The notes: generated from the letters alone by a model not told the origin. 64,000 nt of DNA from Desulfuromonas sp. CSMB_57 (GCF_020194955.2 NZ_JAFCIY020000030.1:20665-84664); one strand, 5' to 3'; counted from the first letter of the stretch, positions 1 to 8,293 are shown. Numbers and translations are program-made.

Positions 1-735
1 AAGGCGCAGCGGGATCTGGATTTCGTGCGGCTGGATGCGGCGGCCTTTGCCGCCTGCCCGAAGGATTCCATCGACTACGCGGTGATGGAAAAGACCGCCG
101 AGGCGGTGGTGATTCCCCTGGATGCGGGCTGGAGCGATGTCGGGTCCTGGTCGGCCCTGTGGGAAGTGGGGACGACGGATTTGGACGGCAACGTGGTGCG
201 CGGCGATGTGCTGACCCACGACAGCCGCAACTGCTACCTGCATGCCACCGGGCGCATGGTGGCGGCGGTGGGGTTGGAGGATCATGTGGTGGTGGAGACC
301 GCCGACGCGGTGCTGGTGGCGCGGCGCGACCGGGCCCAGGAGGTCAAGGCCATCGTCGACCGGCTCAAGGAGCAGGGGCGCGGCGAGGCCCTGCTGCACC
401 GCAAGGTCAACCGCCCCTGGGGCGCCTATGAGTGTATCGATGCGTCCGAGCGGTTCCAGGTCAAGCGCATCACCGTCAATCCCGGCGCCAGTTTGTCCCT
501 GCAGATGCATCACCATCGCGCCGAGCACTGGATCGTGGTCAAGGGTACCGCCCGCATCACGCGCGGTGACGAGGTGCTGGTGCTGTCGGAAAACCAGTCC
601 ACCTACATTCCCCTCGGCGTACCGCACCGGCTGGAGAATCCCGGTCTGCTTCCGTTGGAACTCATCGAGGTGCAGTCGGGGTCGTATCTTGGGGAGGATG
701 ATATTGTGCGTTTTGAGGATCGCTACGGGCGTTAG
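1..735 (+). CDS. manC: Mannose-1-phosphate guanylyltransferase / mannose-6-phosphate isomerase, C-terminal part
   Basis: The frame is open from the first base, so the 5' part lies outside the window. About 244 codons of a family that is usually 460-480 aa are present. The first half is the end of the nucleotidyltransferase domain, with the conserved stretch [16 protein letters not shown]. The second half is the type II phosphomannose isomerase cupin, with the metal-binding pattern [10 protein letters not shown] followed by [10 protein letters not shown]. Family knowledge: the enzyme makes GDP-mannose from mannose-1-phosphate and interconverts mannose-6-phosphate and fructose-6-phosphate, feeding surface polysaccharide synthesis. 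The phosphomannomutase gene lies just downstream on the same strand and supplies its substrate. The two genes are now separated by a repeat-bounded cassette (758-1355). Confidence 0.93.
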   Translation, partial: KAQRDLDFVRLDAAAFAACPKDSIDYAVMEKTAEAVVIPLDAGWSDVGSWSALWEVGTTDLDGNVVRGDVLTHDSRNCYLHATGRMVAAVGLEDHVVVETADAVLVARRDRAQEVKAIVDRLKEQGRGEALLHRKVNRPWGAYECIDASERFQVKRITVNPGASLSLQMHHHRAEHWIVVKGTARITRGDEVLVLSENQSTYIPLGVPHRLENPGLLPLELIEVQSGSYLGEDDIVRFEDRYGR

Positions 736-756
736 CCCGTAGCGATCCTCAAAACG
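709..756. repeat. Perfect 22-bp inverted repeat over the manC stop codon
   Basis: Arms 709-730 and 735-756 are exact reverse complements, separated by the 4-base loop GTTA. The right arm starts on the last base of the TAG stop. There is no T-run after it (GGTCATTTG follows), so it is not a standard intrinsic terminator, although the RNA hairpin would be very stable. The left repeat of the four-helix-bundle cassette starts two bases later. Confidence 0.9.
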
Positions 757-757
757 G

Positions 758-812
758 GTCATTTGTATAAAAACCGTCATTGGTCATTAGTCATTAGTCA
801 TTGGTTTTTGGG
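758..812. repeat. Left inverted repeat and GTCATTR tandem repeats of the four-helix-bundle cassette
   Basis: Bases 758-786 match the reverse complement of 1311-1339 at 28 of 29 positions. Further copies of GTCATTAGTCATTGG continue to about 805. The stop codon and last codons (PMTND) of the minus-strand gene 787-1167 are encoded inside these repeats. Confidence 0.85.
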
Positions 813-1167
813 AGCCGATGGAGCGAAGGTAGGCGTTGAGTTTGGGCATGAGTTCCTGCAACAGAGGCTTGGTAGTGTGGATATTATCTTCGGAAAGCAG
901 GCCACGGTTATAGGCGCGGCGCAACCAATGTCGGACTTCGTAAAGGGAACCTCTGGCAATGCGTACGAATCTTCGGTTGTCCTGATAAGTTCCCCGGCCG
1001 CTGCCTTCAGCAATGTTGGCCCCTACACTGTCCACGGCACGAACCAGTTGCTTTCCAACAGTATCTCTGGCCAGACCATCCCATTCTGAAACAATCTGCC
1101 AGATCTCATCCGCCAATTTTTCCGATAGCTGATAAACCCGTAGCCCCTCAAACCCTCGAATCGACAC
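787..1167 (-). CDS. Four-helix-bundle protein (23S rRNA intervening-sequence protein family)
   Basis: This 126-aa protein begins FEGLRVYQLSEKLADEIW and contains ANIAEGSGRGT, the hallmark of the S23/TIGR02436 four-helix-bundle family. The family is related to Avd of diversity-generating retroelements. Members are often found in 23S rRNA intervening sequences, but no rRNA is nearby. Their biochemical role is unclear. The start is a GTG at 1167 with a run of G upstream. The gene sits antisense between two genes of one sugar pathway, is flanked by inverted repeats that also encode its C-terminus, and is visibly less G+C-rich than its neighbours. These points suggest a mobile or mobilised cassette; that is inference, since no transposase is present. 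Confidence 0.85.
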   Translation of the reverse strand: MSIRGFEGLRVYQLSEKLADEIWQIVSEWDGLARDTVGKQLVRAVDSVGANIAEGSGRGTYQDNRRFVRIARGSLYEVRHWLRRAYNRGLLSEDNIHTTKPLLQELMPKLNAYLRSIGSQKPMTND

Positions 1168-1301
1168 GATGCCCCCATGATGGATTTTAATTTTCCAAAT
1201 CTAACACCCATCAAAACAAGATCCAAGCGCAAAGGACACCCCGGCATTAATAAGAAGGGACCAAAATTCCTAAAATGGATAGGTGTAAACAACAAATGAC
1301 A

Positions 1302-1360
1302 AAGGACAAGTGACCAATGACGGTTTCTATACAAATGACCAATGACGAGTGACCAATGAC
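1302..1360. repeat. Right inverted repeat and TGACCAATGA repeats of the four-helix-bundle cassette
   Basis: Bases 1311-1339 are the inverted partner of 758-786 (28 of 29). Additional CCAATGACGAGTGACCAATGAC copies run up to and into the ATG of the next gene at 1356. The in-frame ATG at 1335 meets a TGA at 1350, so the downstream gene must start at 1356, inside the repeat and with no good ribosome binding site. Confidence 0.85.
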
Positions 1361-2708
1361 GATTTTACCTTGCTTTAAAGCCTACGACATTCGCGGCCGG
1401 TTGCCGGACGAGCTGAACGAGGACATCGCCTGGCGCATCGGCCGGGCCTATGCCGCGTACCTGCGCCCGGAGCGGGTCGTGGTGGGACGCGATGTGCGGC
1501 TCAGCAGCGCGGCGTTGTGTGATGCTCTGTCGGCCGGGCTCATGGCGGGCGGGGCGGAGGTGTTCGATATCGGCCTGTGCGGTACGGAGGAGATCTATTT
1601 CGCCACCTTTGCCGCCGGGATGGACGGCGGCATCATGGTGACGGCCAGCCACAATCCCATGGATTACAACGGCATGAAACTGGTGCGGCAGGGGGCGCGG
1701 CCCATCAGCGGCGACAGCGGTCTGCATGCCATCCGGGAGTTGGTGGCCCAAAACATTTTTGCTCCGGCGGCGAAATCTGGCTCCCGCTCGGTTATGGAGG
1801 TGCGGGCGGATTACGTGGCCCATCTGCTGGGGTACGTCGAGGTCGGGCAGCTGCGGCCTCTGAAGATCGTGGTCAACGCCGGCAACGGGTGCGCCGGCCC
1901 GGTGCTGGATGCGCTGGAGGAACGGCTGCCCTTCGAGTTCATCAAAATCCACCACCAGCCGGACGGCACTTTTCCCCACGGCATTCCCAATCCCCTGCTG
2001 CCGGAGAACCGCGCGGCCACGGCCGAGGCGGTGCTGGCCCACGGCGCGGATCTGGGCATCGCCTGGGACGGCGATTTCGATCGCTGTTTCCTCTTTGACG
2101 AGCAGGGTGCCTTCATCGAAGGCTATTACGTGGTGGGTCTGCTGGCGGCGGCGTTTCTGCAACACCATCCCGGCGCCCGCATCATCCACGATCCGCGCCT
2201 GACCTGGAACACGGTGGACCTGGTCCGGGGCCTGGGCGGCACGCCGGTCATGAGCAAGACCGGCCATGCCTTCATCAAGGAGCGCATGCGGGCCGAGGAC
2301 GCGGTGTACGGCGGCGAGATGAGCGCCCACCATTATTTTCGCGATTTCGCCTACTGCGACAGCGGCATGATCCCCTGGCTGCTGGTGACGGAGCTGATGA
2401 GCCGCCGCGGCCAGCCCCTGTCCCGGCTGGTCGGCGAGCGCATCGCCCGCTACCCGGCCAGCGGCGAAATCAATCGCCGCCTGAGGGATCCGGCGGCCAC
2501 CCTGGCCCGCATCGAGGCCCATTACCTCGGCGCGGCCCGGGGTGCGGATTTTACCGACGGCCTGAGCATGGAATTCGACCGCTGGCGCTTCAACCTGCGC
2601 AGTTCCAACACCGAACCGGTGGTGCGGCTGAATGTGGAGAGTCGCGGCGACCAGGCCTTGATGGAGGACAAGACGCGGGAGATTCTGGGGCTGATGGCGG
2701 GGGACTGA
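1356..2708 (+). CDS. algC: Phosphomannomutase/phosphoglucomutase
   Basis: A 450-aa alpha-D-phosphohexomutase, full length for the AlgC/ManB type. Visible motifs are the phosphoserine loop TASHNP (96-101, Ser98), the metal-binding loop DGDFDR (238-243), the sugar-binding [10 protein letters not shown] (about residue 320) and the phosphate-binding [11 protein letters not shown] near the C-terminus. It interconverts mannose-6-phosphate and mannose-1-phosphate (and probably the glucose forms) and so feeds the ManC enzyme encoded just upstream. The start ATG lies within the right repeat of the inserted cassette. Only a weak Shine-Dalgarno is present (GACGAG), so the insertion may have replaced the native leader or separated it from manC. 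Confidence 0.95.
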   Translation: MTILPCFKAYDIRGRLPDELNEDIAWRIGRAYAAYLRPERVVVGRDVRLSSAALCDALSAGLMAGGAEVFDIGLCGTEEIYFATFAAGMDGGIMVTASHNPMDYNGMKLVRQGARPISGDSGLHAIRELVAQNIFAPAAKSGSRSVMEVRADYVAHLLGYVEVGQLRPLKIVVNAGNGCAGPVLDALEERLPFEFIKIHHQPDGTFPHGIPNPLLPENRAATAEAVLAHGADLGIAWDGDFDRCFLFDEQGAFIEGYYVVGLLAAAFLQHHPGARIIHDPRLTWNTVDLVRGLGGTPVMSKTGHAFIKERMRAEDAVYGGEMSAHHYFRDFAYCDSGMIPWLLVTELMSRRGQPLSRLVGERIARYPASGEINRRLRDPAATLARIEAHYLGAARGADFTDGLSMEFDRWRFNLRSSNTEPVVRLNVESRGDQALMEDKTREILGLMAGD

Positions 2709-2810
2709 GGGAGGCAGCCGGGCCCTGCTTGACTCTATACCTTCATGCCCACCTGCTACAATCTGCGCAATCTGCGTCGAGAGACTTTGAATTCAAGGTC
2801 AAAGGCAATT

Positions 2811-3080
2811 TAGCCGCAGATACACGCAGATGAACGCGGATCAGGGCAAGGTCAAGGGCAAGTTTTACCACCCGCTTCGCTCGAGCCGCAGAGAACACAG
2901 AGTAAAGGCGGGAGAAAATCTTAAGAACCTGGTCTTGGGTTAAAACCTAGAAAAAGGTTCTTTGTTTAAGGTGTTATCGGTGTCCATCTGCGTGCATCTG
3001 TGGCAAAAAAGGTTTTAGAATTTTGGTTTTCTCAGATTGGACTCCGTGTCCTCTGTGCCTCGAGCGTAGCGGGTGGTGAA
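2811..3080. repeat. Non-coding imperfect inverted repeats filling the algC/lipoprotein spacer
   Basis: The 383-base gap 2709-3091 holds no gene. Motif A (2813-2840, GCCGCAGATACACGCAGATG) recurs inverted at about 2971-3004. Motif B (2867-2902, CCACCCGCTTCGCTCGAG and following) recurs inverted at about 3041-3080. Between them is a small hairpin, AAGAACCT (2923-2930) with AGGTTCTT (2955-2962). The order A, B, hairpin, A', B' suggests decayed copies of an interspersed repeat rather than one cruciform. Confidence 0.7.
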
Positions 3081-3091
3081 ACAGGTTTTGC

Positions 3092-4300
3092 CTATTGCGG
3101 GTCGGGCCCAATAAATTCCACCTGAATGATCTGCTGGGCGCCGTAGGGGATGCCGTAGAATTTGTTGTTGATCCGATCGCCCGTGACCCACTTGCCGGTG
3201 CTTGTGGGCACGATGCCCTCGAGGGGGATGCGGGTGGCGGTGCCGGCCTCGGGATCGATGACCAGCAGGTCCGAAGCGGTGTAGGGGACGGCGTAGATGT
3301 TGCCGTCGGGGCCCAGGACGGCTTCCGACCAGCCGGCGCCGGAAAAATTGGCCCTCAGGTTGTGCAGGGCGGCCGTATTGGTCATGGGGTCGATGATCAG
3401 GATGTCCGGGGATTGGCTGTAGGGAATGGCGTAAATCTTGCCGTCGGGAGCGAGAATCCCCTCGGCGTACTTGTGCTGTCGCGTCAGCTTGGCGCCGAGG
3501 TCGTCACGAAAGGCTATCCCCGACGCCGGATCGATGATGAGGATGTCCCGGGCATGGCGGGGCATGCCGTAAATGCGGCCGTTGCCGGCACGGATTCCTC
3601 CGGACCACTTGTGGGAACCGTGCAACCTGGCCCCCATGTCGCTGCGCACGGCGGTGCCGGCCATGGCATCGATGATCAGGATGTCTCGGGCATTTCTAGG
3701 GATGCAGTAGATTTTGTTATCCAGGCCGAGCACGGCGCCGGCCCACTTGGCCCGGTCGGACAGGTCCAGACCGAAGTCGGTCTGCGTCGCGGTGCCGGCG
3801 ATGGGGTCGATGATCAGCACGGTCGAGGCATGGTAGGGTACCCCATAAATTTTCCCGTCCGGGCCAAGGCATCCGCTGGCCCATTTTGACCCGCCTTGCA
3901 GTGTTTCTCCCAAGGTGCTGCGGGTGGCGCTGTTGGTGCGCGGGTCGATGATGAGGATGTCCTCTGCGCTGTAGGGAATGCCGTAGATTCTGCCGTCCGG
4001 GCCTTTGACGCCGCCCCACCATTTGGATTTCGTTTCGAATGGTTTCGCGCCGAATTTGCCGATGGTGACAACGAGGGTGAATTCGGCTCCCGGCAGGCGT
4101 ACGGACTGTACTCGCTGGCCGTTGAGCTTGCTGGACCGCAGGGCACCCGTCTTGGCTCCGTTTGCGCCCATGGGACCTGGCTCGGAGTGCATCACGCGGG
4201 AAGCAGGTGTTTTGGAATGGAGTTCGGGGCCTTCTTCGTTGCTGCAGGCCATCACACAGAACACCGCCAGCCACCACAACACAATTGCAGGAATTTTCAT
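3092..4300 (-). CDS. Lipoprotein with seven beta-propeller-like repeats
   Basis: The open frame extends to 4618, but the ATG at 4300 begins a good lipoprotein signal (MKIPAIVLWWLAVFCVMAC, with lipidated Cys19), so I choose that start: 402 aa. After a low-complexity linker there are about seven units of 45-50 residues with the pattern KW.GG..GPDG.IYGIPY followed by DILIIDP..GTA. Seven such units with a final shortened strand suggest a seven-bladed propeller. The protein would be anchored in the cell envelope. Ligand and function are unknown. The neighbouring divergent gene also encodes an exported protein. The 296 bases between the two starts (4301-4596) show nothing I can name and presumably hold both promoters. 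Confidence 0.75.
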   Translation of the reverse strand: MKIPAIVLWWLAVFCVMACSNEEGPELHSKTPASRVMHSEPGPMGANGAKTGALRSSKLNGQRVQSVRLPGAEFTLVVTIGKFGAKPFETKSKWWGGVKGPDGRIYGIPYSAEDILIIDPRTNSATRSTLGETLQGGSKWASGCLGPDGKIYGVPYHASTVLIIDPIAGTATQTDFGLDLSDRAKWAGAVLGLDNKIYCIPRNARDILIIDAMAGTAVRSDMGARLHGSHKWSGGIRAGNGRIYGMPRHARDILIIDPASGIAFRDDLGAKLTRQHKYAEGILAPDGKIYAIPYSQSPDILIIDPMTNTAALHNLRANFSGAGWSEAVLGPDGNIYAVPYTASDLLVIDPEAGTATRIPLEGIVPTSTGKWVTGDRINNKFYGIPYGAQQIIQVEFIGPDPQ

Positions 4301-4596
4301 GCTCGGCCCCTTGGGGAGAGGGCCATGGGCGCAGGGCAAGAAGGGGGAGGCGGTCCATGGCGGGTCCCTGTCCAAAAGCATACAACCCGAAAGGCGCGAT
4401 GCCAGGGACACGTCGAATTTTGCCGGTGGCGGACCGCCCTTCTTTGAAAAACCTTGACGATCCAATCCCGGGTGGCGCAATAATACCCATATACAGGTTG
4501 CTAGAAAATTTTCCTGCATCGCCAACTGTTTGAGTACGCAGCAGAAATGGTTTTCGTGGCAGCATTGGCAGGGCTCACCTTGCGGAGATTTTCGAC

Positions 4597-5142
4597 ATGA
4601 ACAGGTTCGTCGCTGCAATCCTATTCGTCATGGCGGTTTTCCTGCATGGTCCGTCGGTAAGCGGGACGGCAGGGCATGAATCGGGGGCGGGCCGGACCGC
4701 ACCCCTGGTCGATTGCTCGAACTGCAGTCTTGATCTTATGAATCCCGGGCGTTGGAAGGAACGACTCGTCGCCCCGTCCAAGCCGGTTGCCGCGCCCATT
4801 TGGTGCGCCGCCTGCGGCCTGGAGTTCCCCTCCGCCGACGCCTTGCAGCAGCATCTGCGGGAGCATCCGGAACACCGGACCGCGCCCTTGGTGGATTGCA
4901 TGAACTGCAGTCTGGATTTGATCAATCCGGGGCGTTGGAAGGAACAGCTCACCAGTCCGGCCCAACCGGTGGCCGCGCCGATTCGATGCACGGCCTGCGG
5001 ATTGGAATTTTCATCCGGCGAAGGGTTGCAGCAACATTTGCGGGAACATCCGGAACATCGGACCGCTCCTCTTATCGATTGTTCGAACTGTGGGCTGGAC
5101 TACACCCGACCGGATCGCTGGAAAGAGAAACTCCGGAAATAG
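4597..5142 (+). CDS. Exported protein with two classical C2H2 zinc-finger motifs and CxxC repeats
   Basis: A 181-aa protein with a Sec-type signal peptide (MNRFVAAILFVMAVFLHG, cleavage near residue 25). The mature part is a 61-residue repeat present twice plus a truncated third copy. Each repeat has PLVDCxNCSLDL..PGRWKE (CxxC at 40/43, 101/104 and 162/165). Repeats 1 and 2 also carry CAACGLEF....LQQHLREH (C70, C73, H86, H90 and C131, C134, H147, H151). These fit C-X2-C-X3-F-X5-L-X2-H-X3-H exactly. Such fingers are unusual in bacteria and more so in an exported protein. Periplasmic metal binding is the simplest guess; no function is known. GGAG lies 9 bases before the ATG. Confidence 0.75.
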   Translation: MNRFVAAILFVMAVFLHGPSVSGTAGHESGAGRTAPLVDCSNCSLDLMNPGRWKERLVAPSKPVAAPIWCAACGLEFPSADALQQHLREHPEHRTAPLVDCMNCSLDLINPGRWKEQLTSPAQPVAAPIRCTACGLEFSSGEGLQQHLREHPEHRTAPLIDCSNCGLDYTRPDRWKEKLRK

Positions 5143-5162
5143 CCCCGGGCAAAGGGGCGGGG

Positions 5163-5615
5163 TTAGTCCCGGACCGAGATGACGAACCGGGCACCGATGT
5201 AGACGATGTGCTCCGACACGAACAGGCGGTAAAACCGGTCGGGCCGGTTGAGGTAGTCGCTGACCCGGCTGCGGTCCTGGGGCAGGTCCACAAAGATGTC
5301 GCCTTCGACGGTTTTGCCGTGCAGGGTGGTGACCTGTACCCGGTACTTTTTGCCCAGCATCATCAGTTCATCGCCTTCATCCACGGCCGGCGTGGCGGCC
5401 ATGACGATGTTGGCGGTGTTGATGTGCACCGTGCCGCCGGCGGTTTTTACCGGCACAAAGGCGTCCTCGCTGTCGTTGAGCAGGTTGCCGACCCGTTGCG
5501 GCTTCTGACCGCGAACGTCGTATAGGCTGAGAAAAACCTCGCCCGCCACATCGCTGCCATCGGCCAGGGTAAGCCGGACCTCTTGCCGGGTTTTGGTGAT
5601 TTTCTGGTCGCTCAT
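5163..5615 (-). CDS. Conserved hypothetical protein co-transcribed with pilT
   Basis: A 150-aa protein with no signal peptide or membrane segment. I do not recognise a named family. It consists of two similar halves: VRLTLADGSDVAGEVFLSL followed by VPVKTAGGTVHINTANIV, and YRVQVTTLHGKTVEGDIFVD followed by RLFVSEHIVYIGARFVIS. This suggests an internal duplication of a small beta-rich domain. The start is preceded by AAGGAGGAG at a spacing of five and lies 20 bases after the pilT stop, so the two genes are very probably one operon. A role linked to pilus retraction or surface sensing is inferred from context only. Confidence 0.7.
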   Translation of the reverse strand: MSDQKITKTRQEVRLTLADGSDVAGEVFLSLYDVRGQKPQRVGNLLNDSEDAFVPVKTAGGTVHINTANIVMAATPAVDEGDELMMLGKKYRVQVTTLHGKTVEGDIFVDLPQDRSRVSDYLNRPDRFYRLFVSEHIVYIGARFVISVRD

Positions 5616-5635
5616 TCCAACTCCTCCTTTTCCTG

Positions 5636-6679
5636 CTACTGAAACTGACTCTTGTTGGCCGCGAACTTGTAAGCTTCCTCACGGGTGATTTTGCCGGCGG
5701 TGAGCAGGTCCTGGATGGCCTGATCCATGAGCATCATGCCCTGGGCCCGGCCGGTCTGGATGACCGAGGGGATCTGGAAGGTCTTGCCTTCGCGAATCAG
5801 GTTGGAAACCGCCGGGGTCACGGCCAGGATTTCCAGGGCGGCGCAGCGCTTGCCCTCGACGGTACGCAGCAGTTGCTGGGCGATGACGCCTTTGAGGGAT
5901 TCGCCGAGCATGGTGCGTACCTGCTCCTGCTGGTTGGTGGGGAAGACGTTGATGATGCGGTCGACGGTTTTGGCGGCACTGCTGGTGTGCAGGGTGCCGA
6001 ACACCAGATGGCCGGTTTCCGCCGCGGTGATGGCCAGTTCGATGGTTTCCAGATCGCGCATTTCGCCGACCAGGATGAGATCCGGATCCTCCCGCAGGGC
6101 CGCCTTGAGGGCCGAGGCGAAGGAGCGGGTATGGCGCCCGACTTCCCGCTGGTTGATGAGGCTCTGTTGGCTGACGTGCACGAATTCGATGGGATCCTCG
6201 ACGGTGAGGATGTGGTCCTTGCGGGTCCGGTTGACGTGGTCGATCATGGCCGCCAGGGTGGTGGATTTGCCGCTGCCCGTGGGACCGGTGACCAGCACCA
6301 GGCCTTTTTTGAACTGGGTGAAATTGAGTACCGCCGGGGGCAGGCCGAGTTGCTCGGCGCTGAGGATTTCGGCGGGAATCAGGCGGAACACGGCACTCAT
6401 GCCGAGGCGGCCGGAGAAGATGTTGGCCCGGAAGCGGGATTGCAGTTCCGGGACCTCGTAGGCATAGTCGAGATCGCGCGTGGTTTCGAAGGTCTTGCGC
6501 TGGGTCTCGGTCATGATCTCGTAGAGCAGGGCCTTGTTTTGCTCATGGCTGAGCACCTGGTTCATGGCCGCTTCCAGTTCGCCGGAGCGACGGATCAGGG
6601 GCGGATTGCCGGGGGACAGATGCAGGTCGGAGCCGCCCTTGTCCTTCAAAATTTTGAACAGTGCGTCAATTTTGGCCAT
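5636..6679 (-). CDS. pilT: Type IV pilus retraction ATPase PilT
   Basis: A 347-aa secretion ATPase when started at MAKIDALFKILK (ATG at 6679). The frame extends to 6763, but the family normally begins here. It has Walker A GPTGSGKST (132-140), Asp box TVEDPIEFVH (about 159-168), Walker B LILVGEMRD (201-209) and His box GHLVFGTLHT (223-232). The C-terminus resembles other PilT proteins. PilT is the cytoplasmic hexameric motor that depolymerises type IV pili for twitching, DNA uptake or surface sensing. No other pil genes are nearby, so it works with pilus genes elsewhere. It is followed closely by a small gene of unknown function. Confidence 0.95.
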   Translation of the reverse strand: MAKIDALFKILKDKGGSDLHLSPGNPPLIRRSGELEAAMNQVLSHEQNKALLYEIMTETQRKTFETTRDLDYAYEVPELQSRFRANIFSGRLGMSAVFRLIPAEILSAEQLGLPPAVLNFTQFKKGLVLVTGPTGSGKSTTLAAMIDHVNRTRKDHILTVEDPIEFVHVSQQSLINQREVGRHTRSFASALKAALREDPDLILVGEMRDLETIELAITAAETGHLVFGTLHTSSAAKTVDRIINVFPTNQQEQVRTMLGESLKGVIAQQLLRTVEGKRCAALEILAVTPAVSNLIREGKTFQIPSVIQTGRAQGMMLMDQAIQDLLTAGKITREEAYKFAANKSQFQ

Positions 6680-6829
6680 GGGTGTGGTCTCGTGGAATGG
6701 GGAAAACGCAGGGTTGCCGTCCTGGTCGCGGCTTCGGTGAAATCCTTCCTCCATGGCAAGCATATTCCATGCCGGCTGAAACCGGGCCGGGAGGGTGGCT
6801 GCTGGTGGTGGGGATTTTTAGAAAAATAC

Positions 6830-6870
6830 AAAAGCCAGGAGTTGCGCAAAGGCCGCTCCTGGCTTTTTTT
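6830..6870. terminator. Bidirectional intrinsic terminator downstream of rhlE
   Basis: AAAAGCCAGGAG (6830-6841) pairs with CTCCTGGCTTTTTTT (6856-6870). A T-run follows on the plus strand and a shorter one on the minus strand. It ends the minus-strand helicase transcript and insulates pilT. Confidence 0.85.
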
Positions 6871-6890
6871 CATCCGTCCTGCAGTCAGGC

Positions 6891-8153
6891 TCAGCTTTTT
6901 ACGGCCTGACCGGCCGTTGCCGACCGCGGCCGACGGTGGCTGGAGGTCCGCCCGCCGGGAGGGTTTTGCCGCGAGGCGGGACGCTGCTGCCGGGGGGCCC
7001 GGGCATTTTCCCGGGGTTCCGCCGGGGCGGTCGCCTGGTAGTCGAAATCGGCCAGGGTGCGTCGCTCGATGGCGCTGCCCAGGGTCTTTTCGATGGCTCG
7101 GACCATGGCGGTATCTTCGCCGCTCACCAGGGTAAAGGCATCGCCGGTACGGGCGGCGCGGCCGGTGCGGCCGATGCGGTGAATATAGGCCTCTGGGGTG
7201 TCGGGGATATCGTAGTTGATGACGTGGGACACCTGTGAGACGTCGATGCCGCGCGCTGCGATGTCCGTGGCCACCAGGGTCTGATAGCGGCCTTCACGAA
7301 AGCCGTTGAGGGCTTCCTGGCGACGGTTCTGGGACAGATTGCCCTGCAGGGAGGCGGCTTTGTAACCGGCTTTTTCCAGTTGCAGACCCAGGCGCTTGGC
7401 GCGGTGTTTGGTGCGGGTGAAGATCAGCACCGACTCGGTATCCGTGTGCTGCAGCAGTTCCAGCAGCAGGGCGGTTTTCAGGTGCGACGCCACGGGATAC
7501 AGGGCATGGCTGACGGTGGTCGCCGGGGCGACGGTGCTGACCTGCACGGTGGCCGGGTTGACCAGCAGATCGCGGGCCAGTTTGCGGATGGCGTCGGGCA
7601 TGGTGGCCGAAAACAGCAGGGTCTGGCGCTGCTGGGGCAGATGGCCCAGAATGCGCCGGATGTCGGGGAAAAAGCCCATGTCGAACATCTGGTCGGCTTC
7701 GTCCAGGACCAGGACCTCCAGGGCGCCAAGGGCGATGGTTCCCTGGCGGATGTGGTCGAGCAGGCGCCCCGGGCAGGCGACGACGATCTCGGCGCCGCGC
7801 TTGAGTTTCTGCACCTGCGGGTTGGCGCTGACGCCGCCGTAGATGGTCATGCTGCGCAGGCCGGTCTGTCCGGCGAGGCTGCCGATGGCTTCGTGGATCT
7901 GCTCCGCCAGTTCGCGGGTCGGGGCGATGATCAGGGCCCGAACCCGGCCGCGCGGACCGTCCATGAGGCGGTGCAGGATGGGTAGCGCGAAAGCGGCCGT
8001 TTTGCCGGTACCGGTCTGCGCCAGGCCCATGACATCGCGGCCCGCCATCACCGTGGGGATGGCCTGCTGCTGAATCGGGGTTGGGACGGAAAAGCCCGCG
8101 GCGACCACTCCGGCGGCGACCTTGGGGTGAAAATTGAACTCTTGAAACTCCAT
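6891..8153 (-). CDS. rhlE: DEAD-box RNA helicase, RhlE type
   Basis: 420 aa from the ATG at 8153, which has AAGGA at the right distance; an upstream ATG at 8177 lacks a site. Motifs in order: Q motif PTPIQQQAIP, Walker A AQTGTGKT (45-52), PTREL, GG and TPGR-like CPGR, DEAD (151-154), SAT, then the helicase C domain with HRIGRTGRAART. The tail (about 380-420) is rich in Arg, Pro and Gln, as in RhlE proteins. It unwinds short RNA duplexes in ribosome assembly or RNA decay. Its leader contains a full intrinsic terminator between a strong promoter and the start codon (see 8181-8293), so premature termination is a likely control. Confidence 0.95.
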   Translation of the reverse strand: MEFQEFNFHPKVAAGVVAAGFSVPTPIQQQAIPTVMAGRDVMGLAQTGTGKTAAFALPILHRLMDGPRGRVRALIIAPTRELAEQIHEAIGSLAGQTGLRSMTIYGGVSANPQVQKLKRGAEIVVACPGRLLDHIRQGTIALGALEVLVLDEADQMFDMGFFPDIRRILGHLPQQRQTLLFSATMPDAIRKLARDLLVNPATVQVSTVAPATTVSHALYPVASHLKTALLLELLQHTDTESVLIFTRTKHRAKRLGLQLEKAGYKAASLQGNLSQNRRQEALNGFREGRYQTLVATDIAARGIDVSQVSHVINYDIPDTPEAYIHRIGRTGRAARTGDAFTLVSGEDTAMVRAIEKTLGSAIERRTLADFDYQATAPAEPRENARAPRQQRPASRQNPPGGRTSSHRRPRSATAGQAVKS

Positions 8154-8180
8154 CAAATCCTTCTCTCTGCGTTCCATATA

Positions 8181-8207
8181 AAAAAACCCCGGAGGGATTC
8201 CGGGGTT
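8181..8207 (-). terminator. Intrinsic terminator in the rhlE 5' leader (possible attenuator)
   Basis: On the minus strand AACCCCGG pairs with CCGGGGTT and is followed at once by TTTTTTATATGG. The only upstream minus-strand transcription start I see is the promoter at 8265-8293, so this terminator lies inside the rhlE leader, about 25 bases before its ATG. There is no T-run in the other direction. Confidence 0.75.
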
Positions 8208-8264
8208 GACGATGACGACGTTTTGACTTCGTTTTTTTCCTGGAACGGCTTATTCTTGGGCCAA

Positions 8265-8293
8265 GCCTAACAGTGCGCTACGGGTCCTGTCAA
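8265..8293 (-). promoter_or_regulatory. Sigma-70-type promoter for rhlE
   Basis: TTGACA (8293-8288), a 17-base spacer and TTAGGC (8270-8265). The predicted start near 8258 gives a leader of about 105 bases before the rhlE ATG. Confidence 0.6.

Noticed and set aside
4301..4618. Upstream extension of the propeller lipoprotein gene to 4618
   Set aside because: The extension has no family similarity, overlaps the divergent gene start, and would bury the lipoprotein signal at the ATG at 4300.
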